Shown: piece by piece, positions 26,779 to 34,538 of the stretch | Layout of the letters: each line of letters starts with the position of its first letter | How positions within the stretch are numbered: position 1 is the first letter of the stretch | Source of the DNA: Desulfosporosinus acididurans | Lineage (GTDB): Bacteria; Bacillota; Desulfitobacteriia; Desulfitobacteriales; Desulfitobacteriaceae | Assembly (NCBI RefSeq): GCF_001029285.1 | Contig: NZ_LDZY01000002.1 | Location: 124,001 to 188,000, forward strand | Length of the DNA stretch: 64,000 nt | Reading direction: 5' to 3' | Translations under genes and position numbers: made by a program | Notes under the pieces: model-generated | The model's input: the letters and a program-made list of their open reading frames with translations, nothing else | The model's database searches: none | Told to the model about the DNA's origin: nothing

Positions 26779-26808
26779 TTGACACCCTATACCCCCGGGG
26801 GATATAAT
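26779..26808 (+). promoter_or_regulatory. Promoter with CstR/CsoR-like operator upstream of persulfide fusion gene
   Basis: TTGACA at 26779-26784 and TATAAT at 26803-26808 with an 18-bp spacer. The spacer contains the palindrome ATACCCCCGGGGGATAT (26789-26805). GC-centred ATACCCC/GGGGTAT palindromes are known operators of CsoR-family repressors, and of the persulfide sensor CstR in particular. Location between -35 and -10 fits repression. No CsoR-family gene is in the window. Confidence 0.6.
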
Positions 26809-26926
26809 ATAAACAATTCAAGTTCATTTTTTCACAGGTAGAGCCTGAATAGAATTGGCGACAGCTGTTTGCATTCAATTGAGCAAACTAAAATTATGTA
26901 ACTAACTTATACGGAGGAATATTATT

Positions 26927-29377
26927 ATGTCAAAAAAGGTACTCATAGTTGGTGGAGTAGCCGGAGGGGCCTCAGCTGCTGCGCGTTTAAGAAGACTTGA
27001 TGAAAAGGCTCAGATCATCCTGTTTGAAAGAGATGACTATATCTCTTTCGCCAATTGCGGTCTTCCCTATTATATCGGTGAAACCATTAAGGAAAGAGAG
27101 AAGCTCCTCGTCCAAACTCCTGAGGCTATGAAAGCAAGATTTAACATTGATGTGAGGATCAATAGTGAAGTCATTGGTATCGATACGGAAAAGAAACTGG
27201 TTACCGTCAGAAGTAAGGGGCAAGGGATTTACGAAGAATCTTATGACGATCTTGTCCTTTCACCGGGAGCCAAGGCTCTCCGGCCGAATATTCCGGGGAT
27301 AGAAAGCGCTAAGATATTTACCTTAAGAAACATTCCGGACACAGACAGAATTAAGGCCTATGTTGATCACAAGGGCATAAATAGTGCCATAGTTATCGGC
27401 GGAGGTTTCGTCGGGGTTGAAATGGCTGAGAACTTGGTCGAGAGAGGCTTGAAGGTTACTTTAGTTGAAGCCGCTCCCCATATTTTGGCACCGTTTGATT
27501 CAGACATGGTGGTTATGGCTGAAAAGGAATTAGTCGAAAATGGCGTGGGTCTTATCTTGGCAGACGGCGTTAAAGCCTTTAAAGAAATTGGAAGCCAAAT
27601 CGAAGTAACGTTGAGCAGCACAAAAATGGTTTCTGCCGATCTCGTCATTCTAGCCATCGGAGTAGCACCAGATACTGCTTTTCTAAAAGACTCGGGCTTA
27701 AAGTTAGGACCTAAAGGTCATATCGTCGTTGATGAAAGAATGCAAACCAATGTCAAAGGAGTTTACGCAGTAGGAGATGCTATAGAGGTTGTCGACTTTA
27801 TTACGGGAGAAAAGACGGCTGTTCCATTGGCTGGGCCGGCAAATAAGCAAGGAAGAATTGCTGCCGATAATATTGCGGGTTTGAATTCGATTTACAAAGG
27901 CACTCAGGGAACCTCGATCCTTAAAGTTTTCAGTTTAACGGCGGCCAGCACAGGAGCCAATGAGCGCACTCTGCAAAAAGCAAATCTGCCTTATCGGGTC
28001 GTCTACGTTCATCCTGTGGCTCACGCATCTTATTACCCGGCTGCTTTACAGCTGACTCTGAAACTAATTTTTAATGATCAAGGCCAAGTATTGGGAGCGC
28101 AGGGAATCGGTTACGATGGCGTTGATAAACGGATCGATGTTATTGCTGCCGTCATTCGCTTAAAAGGCACGGTAGACGATTTAGCAGAATTGGAATTAGC
28201 CTATGCTCCGCCCTTCTCATCGGCCAAAGACCCTGTCAATATGGCGGGATTTGCAGCTCAAAACGTTCTGTCCGGAAGAACTCATGTGGTAGCCTGGAAG
28301 GATGTAGAGCTGCCTGACCTTACAGATTCAATCCTTCTCGATGTGCGAACGGAAGAGGAATTCAGTAATGGGCACATCCCCGGTTCTCTTAACATTCCTC
28401 TGGATAGTCTAAGAGACAGAATGGGTGAGCTCGATAAGAACAAGCAGATCATCGGGTACTGTCAGGTAGGTTTAAGGGGCTATGTTGCCGACAGGATCTT
28501 GAGCCAAAATGGCTATAAGGTATTAAATATTACCGGTGGCTATAAAACTGTCTCCCTGCAAGAATCTCAGCCTCAAAACCTAGACTCTGAGAGTCGGCAG
28601 CCCGCTCCGGGAGCCGGCGAGGCGAATAAACCTCAGGGGTATTTTGATAAAAGTATTGATGCCTGCGGGTTGTGCTGCCCCGGACCATTGATGCAGGTAA
28701 AAGCCGCTATGGACACGTTACAGCAGGGCCAGGTACTCAAAATTCTGGCATCTGATCCGGGTTTTTATGAGGATATTAAAGCTTGGACGAAAAGAACTAA
28801 TAATCAGTTGATCGATGTGGGCAAAGCTGGGGGTGTCATTTCAGCCTTCATCAAAAAGGGCACGCAAAAGGACCCGCTTAAGCAAGAACCGGCAGAGGCA
28901 ACCTTAAAGGACAATAAGACCATGGTCGTTTTTAGCGGAGATTTGGATAAGGCCATAGCATCCTTTATAATTGCCAATGGGGCTGCGGCTATGGGGAAAA
29001 AAGTAACGATGTTTTTCACATTTTGGGGTCTAAATATCCTGCGCAAACATGAAAAAGTCAACATTCAGAAAGGTTTCATGGATAGGATGTTTAGTATGAT
29101 GATGCCGAGAGGAAGCAAACGCCTTAAGCTATCGAAGATGAATATGCTGGGTTTGGGCGGAAAGATGATCAGAAAAGTTATGAAGGATAAAAACGTTTCT
29201 TCCCTCGAAGACCTCATCAAGGCCGCAATGTGCAATGGGGTAGAGATAGTAGCCTGTCAAATGTCAATGGATGTCATGGGAATCAACCAAGAGGAATTAC
29301 TCGATGGCATTAAAGTTGGCGGAGTCGGTTATTATTTAGGTGAAGCAGAGGATTCCAACGTAAATTTGTTTATCTAA
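26927..29377 (+). CDS. CoA-disulfide reductase / rhodanese / TusA / DsrE-like four-domain protein
   Basis: 816 residues. Residues 1-445 are an FAD/NAD(P)-dependent CoA-disulfide (persulfide) reductase: GGVAGGASAAARLRRL, active-site Cys in SFANCGLPYYIG (about 44), VIGGGFVGVEMAENL. Residues about 455-545 are a rhodanese domain with Cys in IGYCQVGLRGY. Residues about 570-645 are TusA-like (DACGLCCPGPLMQVK, the CPxP sulfur carrier). Residues about 660-816 are DsrE/DsrF-like (VFSGDLDKAIASFIIANGAA, VACQMSMDVMG). Together these move and reduce sulfane sulfur in the cytoplasm. AGGAGG precedes the ATG. Own promoter and terminator. Confidence 0.93.
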   Translation: MSKKVLIVGGVAGGASAAARLRRLDEKAQIILFERDDYISFANCGLPYYIGETIKEREKLLVQTPEAMKARFNIDVRINSEVIGIDTEKKLVTVRSKGQGIYEESYDDLVLSPGAKALRPNIPGIESAKIFTLRNIPDTDRIKAYVDHKGINSAIVIGGGFVGVEMAENLVERGLKVTLVEAAPHILAPFDSDMVVMAEKELVENGVGLILADGVKAFKEIGSQIEVTLSSTKMVSADLVILAIGVAPDTAFLKDSGLKLGPKGHIVVDERMQTNVKGVYAVGDAIEVVDFITGEKTAVPLAGPANKQGRIAADNIAGLNSIYKGTQGTSILKVFSLTAASTGANERTLQKANLPYRVVYVHPVAHASYYPAALQLTLKLIFNDQGQVLGAQGIGYDGVDKRIDVIAAVIRLKGTVDDLAELELAYAPPFSSAKDPVNMAGFAAQNVLSGRTHVVAWKDVELPDLTDSILLDVRTEEEFSNGHIPGSLNIPLDSLRDRMGELDKNKQIIGYCQVGLRGYVADRILSQNGYKVLNITGGYKTVSLQESQPQNLDSESRQPAPGAGEANKPQGYFDKSIDACGLCCPGPLMQVKAAMDTLQQGQVLKILASDPGFYEDIKAWTKRTNNQLIDVGKAGGVISAFIKKGTQKDPLKQEPAEATLKDNKTMVVFSGDLDKAIASFIIANGAAAMGKKVTMFFTFWGLNILRKHEKVNIQKGFMDRMFSMMMPRGSKRLKLSKMNMLGLGGKMIRKVMKDKNVSSLEDLIKAAMCNGVEIVACQMSMDVMGINQEELLDGIKVGGVGYYLGEAEDSNVNLFI

Positions 29378-29450
29378 CGATGACTTCGTTATCGGTCATG
29401 AGTGAAGGATAATTGGCTTTAGTAATAGGAACCAATAGAACTGGATAAGT

Positions 29451-29486
29451 ACAGCCCCTAATGCCGAACGGCATTAGGGGCTGTTT
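29451..29486 (+). terminator. Terminator after persulfide fusion gene
   Basis: ACAGCCCCTAATGCC-GAAC-GGCATTAGGGGCTGT, a perfect 15-bp stem, then TTTC. Confidence 0.85.
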
Positions 29487-29498
29487 CATCAGATAATC

Positions 29499-29579
29499 CT
29501 ACCAATACCAAGGGCGGCAATAACAAGGATAACAACATCTGTAGCCAAAGATTCTATTACCCCAGCACCAAGGATACAT
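29499..29579 (-). CDS. Cysteine- and aromatic-rich 26-residue peptide
   Basis: A short frame from ATG 29579 to TAG 29499 encodes MYPWCWGNRIF, then GYRCCYPCYCRPWYW: five Cys, five Tyr and four Trp in 26 residues. AAAGGAG lies 9 bases before the ATG, an ideal ribosome site. The biased composition and site make a real gene plausible, for instance a spore-coat or metal-binding micropeptide, but no family was recognised and chance cannot be excluded. It is convergent with the persulfide fusion gene. Confidence 0.4.
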   Translation of the reverse strand: MYPWCWGNRIFGYRCCYPCYCRPWYW

Positions 29580-29684
29580 GCCCGCCATCTCCTTTCATCT
29601 GAGATGACAGAAGATAAGATTTCCTAGAATAATTTACGTAATCTGTCCGAGCTTTGTGACAAAAATTGATGCTTAATTTGCTTT

Positions 29685-29713
29685 TTGAGGCTCTACCTAT
29701 GATGTGTTATAAT
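29685..29713 (+). promoter_or_regulatory. Promoter of Uma2-family gene
   Basis: TTGAGG at 29685-29690 and TATAAT at 29708-29713, spacer 17 bp, 62 bp before the start codon. Confidence 0.5.
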
Positions 29714-29774
29714 ATGGTAATAATTCATGGCGATTTAGATAATTGAATAGTTGATATTACGGGGGTGAGTTTTA

Positions 29775-30356
29775 ATGTCAATAATTCAGCATAGTAGTGA
29801 TAAAAAATATACCTATGCAGATTATCTTACCTGGAACGATGGAGAAAGATGGGAAATAATTAATGGCGTGCCTTATATGCAATCTGCTCCTACATGGCAG
29901 CATCAAGCCATATCCAGTGAACTAATGTTGCAATTTGGTGAATACTTACGGAATAAGCCTTGTAGAGTTTTTTCTTCTCCTTTCGATTTAAGGATACCTG
30001 AATTAAATGAAGAAGACGAAGAAACAACGTTTGTATGTCAGCCTGATCTTCTCGTCATTTGTGATGATGCCGGTTTAAAAGGTACCGGGTATTATGGTAC
30101 TCCGACCCTGATTATTGAAATATCATCTCCTTCAACGGCAAGGATAGATAAGCTTTTGAAGTTCAATAAATTTGAAAAGGCCGGGGTTAAAGAATATTGG
30201 ATCATTGAACCGGATGGTAAGTTCGTGAGCGTGTTTACCTTACAGAACAATAAGCGTTATGGACGGCCGGATGTTTATTCAGATGAAGAAAAAATAAACT
30301 TAAGCGCCTTACCCGATTTAATAATTGATCTTAATCCGGTTTTCGCTGGTCTGTAA
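29775..30356 (+). CDS. Uma2-family (DUF820) putative endonuclease
   Basis: A 193-residue protein of the PD-(D/E)xK-like Uma2 family. Typical features are YTYADYLTWNDGERWEIING at the N-terminus, then QPDLLVICDD and PTLIIEISSPSTARIDKLLK with the catalytic Asp and the E-x-S core, and VKEYWIIEPD. Members are abundant in cyanobacteria and sporadic in Firmicutes; the biological target is unknown. Good GGGGGTGAG ribosome site. Ends 4 bp before the stop of the convergent DUF169 gene. Confidence 0.85.
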   Translation: MSIIQHSSDKKYTYADYLTWNDGERWEIINGVPYMQSAPTWQHQAISSELMLQFGEYLRNKPCRVFSSPFDLRIPELNEEDEETTFVCQPDLLVICDDAGLKGTGYYGTPTLIIEISSPSTARIDKLLKFNKFEKAGVKEYWIIEPDGKFVSVFTLQNNKRYGRPDVYSDEEKINLSALPDLIIDLNPVFAGL

Positions 30357-30360
30357 GATA

Positions 30361-31080
30361 CTATTCAATTCGTGACGCTATGCCAAGCCATGTTTCTTTG
30401 GTTAAAAAACCCTCTTCCACCTGCTCTTCTAACTCTAAAAATCGTCTATAGGGAATACTGAATGAAAGGATATCCTTGTCTACATATTTTCTTGCTGAGG
30501 GGTCGGTTAGCCCTATAACACACTTTGGTTCTTTCTCCTCAGCTTGTGCCAGAGGATATAGTACAGACTGATGACAACCAGCACCAAATTCTATTTTAAC
30601 ATTGTCTTGGGTTGGTTTATCGTAATTGGCGAACTGTACCAGAGCGGACAGTTGGTCGGCATTTACTAGGAAGATTATGATTTCTGGCGTTTCGTCCTGA
30701 GCTAATTCGGCCAAAGGCTTAAAAATAAGATAAGTTTTTGCCTCAACATCCGGTAATTCAGCGGCAAATTTTGCGGCCAGTTCAGGACTTTTTTTGTAGA
30801 ATTCTCCTTCTCTGCCGCCTACACCGCCCGTTGAGAGGAAATATTCAATAAAACCTAATTGAAACCGTTGAAAACCTAAGCCGACTTTGCCGCCACTACA
30901 TGTCGTAGTCTTGTTATCAAATGCAGCAACACGACCTTTGGCTGCGGCATTTAACATAGAAATCGCGCAACCCCATTTCCCTTCCTTAAACTGCAATGCT
31001 CCCTCTGGCTTAGAGTCCGAACGAAATACGGCAACAGGTTGATACTTAAGTTTAATAGCAGCGGCGATCTTACTTTTCAT
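30361..31080 (-). CDS. DUF169 family protein
   Basis: A 239-residue protein of the DUF169 family common in anaerobes. [20 protein letters not shown] opens it, and [20 protein letters not shown] with [17 protein letters not shown] carries two cysteines that may bind a metal or cluster. [13 protein letters not shown] is also typical. Function of the family is not established. Downstream of the MarR gene on the same strand, with a MarR-type operator in the gap, so it is probably a MarR target. GGAGGG precedes the ATG. Confidence 0.82.
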   Translation of the reverse strand: MKSKIAAAIKLKYQPVAVFRSDSKPEGALQFKEGKWGCAISMLNAAAKGRVAAFDNKTTTCSGGKVGLGFQRFQLGFIEYFLSTGGVGGREGEFYKKSPELAAKFAAELPDVEAKTYLIFKPLAELAQDETPEIIIFLVNADQLSALVQFANYDKPTQDNVKIEFGAGCHQSVLYPLAQAEEKEPKCVIGLTDPSARKYVDKDILSFSIPYRRFLELEEQVEEGFLTKETWLGIASRIE

Positions 31081-31192
31081 AGTGACCCTCCTTATTCTTA
31101 ATCCGTCAGGTTATAGAGCTCAGGTTATTCCTTGCTAAGATAAACCACTACCGATTGATAGTGCTTAAGACTATAACCAAAGCCAATTATCG

Positions 31193-31216
31193 TTATAGTT
31201 GTCATAACAACTATAA
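31193..31216. promoter_or_regulatory. MarR-type operator, DUF169 side
   Basis: The 16-mer AGTTGTCATAACAACT (31197-31212) sits inside a near-palindrome. The same 16-mer is found on the other strand at 31669-31684. It lies 113 bp upstream of the DUF169 start codon. Confidence 0.65.
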
Positions 31217-31229
31217 TGATAAAAAATAG

Positions 31230-31655
31230 CTAATTAAGATTATCATAGATTTGATTTAATACTTTTATCAATTCTGCTGCTTTCTGTTTTTCTATTCCTA
31301 TAGTAGCTTCCTCTAGTAATTGCATAGCTTTAGGAACTAACTCATCTCTTAATGCCCAGCCACTTTTTGTCAAGAAGATCTGATAAGCTCTTTTATCGAC
31401 TGGATGAGGCTTTCGGACAATCAAATCTTTCATTTGTAATTTTTCAAGAATGCGATTAGTATTTGGTTTATCTTTAAAGATGATATCTGCCAACTCTTTA
31501 GGGGTCAGGCCTTCTTGGACCCATAAACAGTTAAGTACAGACCATTGTTCTGGCGTAACATTATAGTCATTAAAGCGTTGAAATAACTTATTTTTAAGTT
31601 TTGTATTCGTCTTATTTAGAATAAATCCCAATGAATCCTCTAATTTAAATTCCAT
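31230..31655 (-). CDS. MarR-family transcriptional regulator
   Basis: A 141-residue winged-helix protein: YNVTPEQWSVLNCLWVQEGL, then LADIIFKDKPNTNRILEKLQ (recognition helix) and the wing IVRKPHPVDKRAYQIFLT with the conserved D-x-R. It binds as a dimer and is usually released by a small ligand. Identical 16-bp operators flank it, one in its own promoter region and one ahead of the DUF169 gene, indicating autoregulation and control of DUF169. GGTGAT before the ATG is the likely ribosome site. Confidence 0.9.
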   Translation of the reverse strand: MEFKLEDSLGFILNKTNTKLKNKLFQRFNDYNVTPEQWSVLNCLWVQEGLTPKELADIIFKDKPNTNRILEKLQMKDLIVRKPHPVDKRAYQIFLTKSGWALRDELVPKAMQLLEEATIGIEKQKAAELIKVLNQIYDNLN

Positions 31656-31668
31656 CGACTATCACCTC

Positions 31669-31684
31669 AGTTGTTATGACAACT
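31669..31684. promoter_or_regulatory. MarR-type operator, autoregulatory
   Basis: AGTTGTTATGACAACT, which on the minus strand reads exactly AGTTGTCATAACAACT, the same as the site at 31197-31212. It lies 14 bp before the MarR start codon and next to a TATAATATA stretch (minus strand) that could be the -10 box. Confidence 0.65.
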
Positions 31685-31740
31685 ATATTATATACGCGTC
31701 GTAATTTTCAGTCAATACTTAAGCCAGCTTCTCGTTTTTA

Positions 31741-31860
31741 GCAGGATTTAGATAAGGCCATAGCATCGTTTATAATTTCCAATGGGGCTACAGACATGGG
31801 GAAAAGGTCAACATTCAGAAGGGTTTCATGGATAAGATGTTTAGCATGATGATGATGAGA
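31741..31860 (+). pseudogene. Decayed DsrE-domain fragment
   Basis: DLDKAIASFIISNGATDMGK, then in the next frame VNIQKGFMDKMFSMMM. It is nearly the same DNA as 28938-29104, the DsrE part of the persulfide fusion gene, but with an internal deletion of about 50 bp that shifts the frame. It is a remnant of a duplicated DsrE gene standing directly upstream of the promoter of the rhodanese gene. Confidence 0.8.
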
Positions 31861-31869
31861 TTATTTTGA

Positions 31870-31898
31870 TTGACAAAATTGATGTTTTGACCTACAAT
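31870..31898 (+). promoter_or_regulatory. Promoter of rhodanese gene
   Basis: TTGACA at 31870-31875 and TACAAT at 31893-31898, 17-bp spacer. Confidence 0.65.
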
Positions 31899-31927
31899 GC
31901 CGATATACCCCATAAGGGTATATCGGC
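31899..31927. promoter_or_regulatory. CstR/CsoR-like operator at rhodanese start site
   Basis: A palindrome with arms GCCGATATACCC and GGGTATATCGGC around CATAA, overlapping the expected transcription start. Its core ATACCCCATAAGGGTAT has the same ATACCCC...GGG-TAT layout and 17-bp length as the site at 26789-26805. A transcript hairpin is an alternative reading. Confidence 0.55.
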
Positions 31928-31964
31928 ATCTTTATTACTATCTTAAAGGGGAAGGGGATAGAGT

Positions 31965-32363
31965 ATGAATCCGACAATAACTATATCAATTATAGTTGGA
32001 GTAATAATAATCTGGCTGTACGGCAAGTACTCAGACAAAGAAGTAAATAAATTACGGATTGATCCCTCGGAAGCAAAAAAGAGGCTGGATACTGAAAAGG
32101 ATATCATTCTTCTAGATGTTAGGACCGAACGAGAATATGTCGAGAACCACATTCCACGAAGCACTTTGATCCCTTTGAACGTGCTGGCCAGAGAAGCCGG
32201 CCAAAAGCTACCAAACAAGCAAGCTGTTATTTTTGTTTATTGTAGGAGTGGAAATCGAAGTAAAGCTGCTGTAAAGATGTTATTAAAGCTTGGGTACTCT
32301 AATGTTTACAATTTGGGCGGTATAATACGCTGGCCGTATAGGACTGTATCCGGTAAGAAGTAA
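31965..32363 (+). CDS. Membrane-anchored rhodanese-like sulfurtransferase
   Basis: 132 residues. Residues 4-20 are a hydrophobic anchor (TITISIIVGVIIIWLYG). Residues about 30-130 form a single rhodanese domain: DIILLDVRTEREYVENHIPR, then the active-site loop VYCRSGNRSKAA with catalytic Cys, and GYSNVYNLGGI. It would carry sulfane sulfur at the inner face of the membrane. GGGGAAGGGG precedes the ATG. Its operator resembles that of the four-domain persulfide protein at 26927. Confidence 0.9.
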   Translation: MNPTITISIIVGVIIIWLYGKYSDKEVNKLRIDPSEAKKRLDTEKDIILLDVRTEREYVENHIPRSTLIPLNVLAREAGQKLPNKQAVIFVYCRSGNRSKAAVKMLLKLGYSNVYNLGGIIRWPYRTVSGKK

Positions 32364-32373
32364 AACGTATTTA

Positions 32374-32410
32374 GGCGCCAATCAGATTTGGAGACTGACT
32401 GGCGTCTTTC
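32374..32410 (+). terminator. Terminator after rhodanese gene
   Basis: GGCGCCAATCAG pairs with CTGACTGGCG, then TCTTTCT. The rest of the 337-bp gap before the acyl carrier protein shows no other clear element. Confidence 0.6.
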
Positions 32411-32700
32411 TCAGAGTTTTTAACGCAATCATTCAAAGGAGAGGGCCTGAACCCGGTGAATAGGCGGAGATAAGATTCATCTTTTCGTTGGAGGATTATG
32501 CTATAATACTTGTAACACCTTGTCGAAGGACGGTTAGTATTAAGCGGCCTTGCTGCTAAGATTAAGAAGTTTACCCAGGCGGGATAAAATAATAATTACA
32601 CATTCATTGTGAAATTGTACCATAATTGATTTGGTTTTAAGAGGCGAATTAGAATTCGAATCAGCCAACACTATGTTACATAATCGCTGAGGAAAGGTGT

Positions 32701-32967
32701 GTGACTAAAATGGAAGACAGAGTACTGTTCACTTTAAATCATATTTTACAAAAGAAGAAGAGAAAGATAACCCTGGAGAGCCGTTTATGGGAAGACTTAT
32801 TTGTGGATTCGGTAGATATGTCGATGATTATTGGGGATCTGGAGGATGAATTCGAGATAACCATTACTGATGACGAGTTTGCAGATGTGGTTACCGTCAA
32901 TGATATTGTAGAAAAACTTAAAGCTAGAGGTTTATCCGATTACCAATCGATTATGAATTCGATCTGA
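32701..32967 (+). CDS. Acyl carrier protein-like protein
   Basis: 88 residues (GTG 32701; ATG 32710 is an alternative start). It has the four-helix phosphopantetheine carrier fold with LWEDLFVDSVDMSMIIGDLE: the Ser of DSVD (residue 37) is the attachment site, and the usual Leu of DSLD is Val. Acidic helix 3 and VVTVNDIVEKL are typical. There are no fatty-acid synthesis genes adjacent, so it probably serves a specialised pathway; the ferredoxin-nitroreductase and thioesterase genes follow. Confidence 0.82.
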   Translation: MTKMEDRVLFTLNHILQKKKRKITLESRLWEDLFVDSVDMSMIIGDLEDEFEITITDDEFADVVTVNDIVEKLKARGLSDYQSIMNSI

Positions 32968-33104
32968 TTTCATACCCTTCGTTCCCAGCTTCTGGATTTG
33001 AAACGCAATCCATCTGGCTTATTCCTCCGCTGGAAATTCTAAACGAATGGTCATTTTTGTGCATAAAGACTATGCAAAAAGACTAGAAAAAGTGGAAAGT
33101 TGGA

Positions 33105-33929
33105 GTGATGAACATGGATCTAATTCAAGTTAACCAAGAGAAATGTATCGGCTGTGGACTCTGTGCAGAAGTCTGCCCTTCTGGATGTATCATAATGGAG
33201 AATCAAGTGCCACAGGCCACAGATCGGAATTGTATTGCCTGTGGACACTGCGTGGCTGTATGTCCCGTGGCGGCAATGGACAATGTGAAGGCACCACTTG
33301 CCAAACAGTTGCCGCTTGAAAATGTGCCTGTCCTTGACGCCGACACGGCGGCTCGCTTTCTCCGTTCCCGACGATCTATTCGCCGCTACAAACAAAGTCC
33401 TGTACCACGGGAAAAAATAGTGCAGCTCCTTGATATCGCGCGCTTGGCACCTACCGGAGGCAATACTCAAGGTGTTGCTTATCTCGTTATTGATAACGCT
33501 GAAACGCTGCGCAAAATAACGGCTGCTACAGTTGATTGGATGGAAGAGCAGGTAAAAAGTGGTTCTGCATGGGCACAGTATTATACTGGAGTAGTGGACA
33601 CCTATCGCCAAACCGGTCAAGATGTTATTTTACGAAACGCTCCGTGTCTGATCGTGGCTATAACTTCAAAGAACTTTCAACCCCGCGGACGTGATAATAC
33701 ACATTTTTCACTTGCGTATGCTGAACTCTATGCACCTGCTATTGAATTGGGAACATGTTGGGCGGGATTCTTTGAAGGGTGCGCCTCTGCCAAGTATAAA
33801 CCATTATTGGATATTTTGAAGCTGCCGGAAAACAGGGTCGTCACCGGTGGATTGTTAGTAGGCTTTCCAAAGTATACTTATAAACGATTGGTGGACAGAA
33901 ATCCATTGCAAGTATCGTGGTGGGACTAA
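33105..33929 (+). CDS. Ferredoxin-nitroreductase fusion protein
   Basis: 274 residues; GTG 33105 or ATG 33114. Residues about 7-60 hold two 4Fe-4S motifs (CIGCGLCAEVC and CIACGHCVAVCP). Residues about 80-274 are an FMN nitroreductase domain (FLRSRRSIRRYKQSPVPREK, LDIARLAPTGGNTQG). The arrangement allows ferredoxin-type electron entry straight to FMN. Typical of strict anaerobes; substrate unknown. TTGGAGTG precedes it. Sixteen bases separate it from the thioesterase gene, implying one operon. Confidence 0.88.
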   Translation: MMNMDLIQVNQEKCIGCGLCAEVCPSGCIIMENQVPQATDRNCIACGHCVAVCPVAAMDNVKAPLAKQLPLENVPVLDADTAARFLRSRRSIRRYKQSPVPREKIVQLLDIARLAPTGGNTQGVAYLVIDNAETLRKITAATVDWMEEQVKSGSAWAQYYTGVVDTYRQTGQDVILRNAPCLIVAITSKNFQPRGRDNTHFSLAYAELYAPAIELGTCWAGFFEGCASAKYKPLLDILKLPENRVVTGGLLVGFPKYTYKRLVDRNPLQVSWWD

Positions 33930-33945
33930 AGGTGGAGGAAAAACA

Positions 33946-34449
33946 ATGAACCAGAAAGTCGTTAAAAAACAACAAAATTGTAAGAAATGCTTAGTCTGCG
34001 GCTTAAAGAATGACCTCGGATTAAAAGCTTCTTTTTACGAAACCGACATGAATGAATTGATTGCCATCTTTAAACCCCTCGACGAACATCAAAGTTATCC
34101 AGGAAGATTACATGGCGGAATTGCCGGAGCAATCTTGGATGAAACGATTGGCAGAGCTATCATGATCCAGGATGAAACGATTTGGGGAGTTACTGTTGAA
34201 TTGAATTTAAAATATAAAAAGCCTATTCCCCTGGATCAAGAGTTAAGGGTCGTGGGCAGAATTACTAAGGATTCTAAACGATTGTTTGAAGGGACAGGGG
34301 AAATACTATTGCCTAATGGGGAGATTGCAGCTGCAGCTTGGGGCAAGTACATGAAAATGCCAATTGAGAAAATAGCAGACTTTAACGAAGATGAACAGGA
34401 ATGGCAAGTTGTATCGTCAGATAGTGAACCCAGCGAAATAGAGATCTAA
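33946..34449 (+). CDS. PaaI-like hotdog-fold thioesterase
   Basis: 167 residues. An N-terminal CKKCLVCGLKN stretch (Cys-rich, as in some four-helix-preceded hotdog proteins) leads to the hotdog domain: YPGRLHGGIAGAILDETIGR holds the central helix with HGG, and VTVELNLKYKKPIPL the following strand. These proteins hydrolyse acyl-CoA or acyl-ACP thioesters. Closely linked to the ferredoxin-nitroreductase gene, and possibly functionally to the ACP at 32701. GGAGGAAAAAC before the ATG. Confidence 0.85.
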   Translation: MNQKVVKKQQNCKKCLVCGLKNDLGLKASFYETDMNELIAIFKPLDEHQSYPGRLHGGIAGAILDETIGRAIMIQDETIWGVTVELNLKYKKPIPLDQELRVVGRITKDSKRLFEGTGEILLPNGEIAAAAWGKYMKMPIEKIADFNEDEQEWQVVSSDSEPSEIEI

Positions 34450-34479
34450 TGAAAGGTCATCAGAAAACAATGCGACAAT

Positions 34480-34511
34480 AAGCCACCGTTCACAGAAAAA
34501 CGGTGGCTTAT
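34480..34511. terminator. Terminator between convergent genes
   Basis: AAGCCACCGTT pairs with AACGGTGGCTT across an 8-nt loop; used by the thioesterase gene and possibly by the convergent PPOX gene. Confidence 0.75.
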
Positions 34512-34538
34512 TGAAGTTTCAGGCTCTTCAATTAACAG

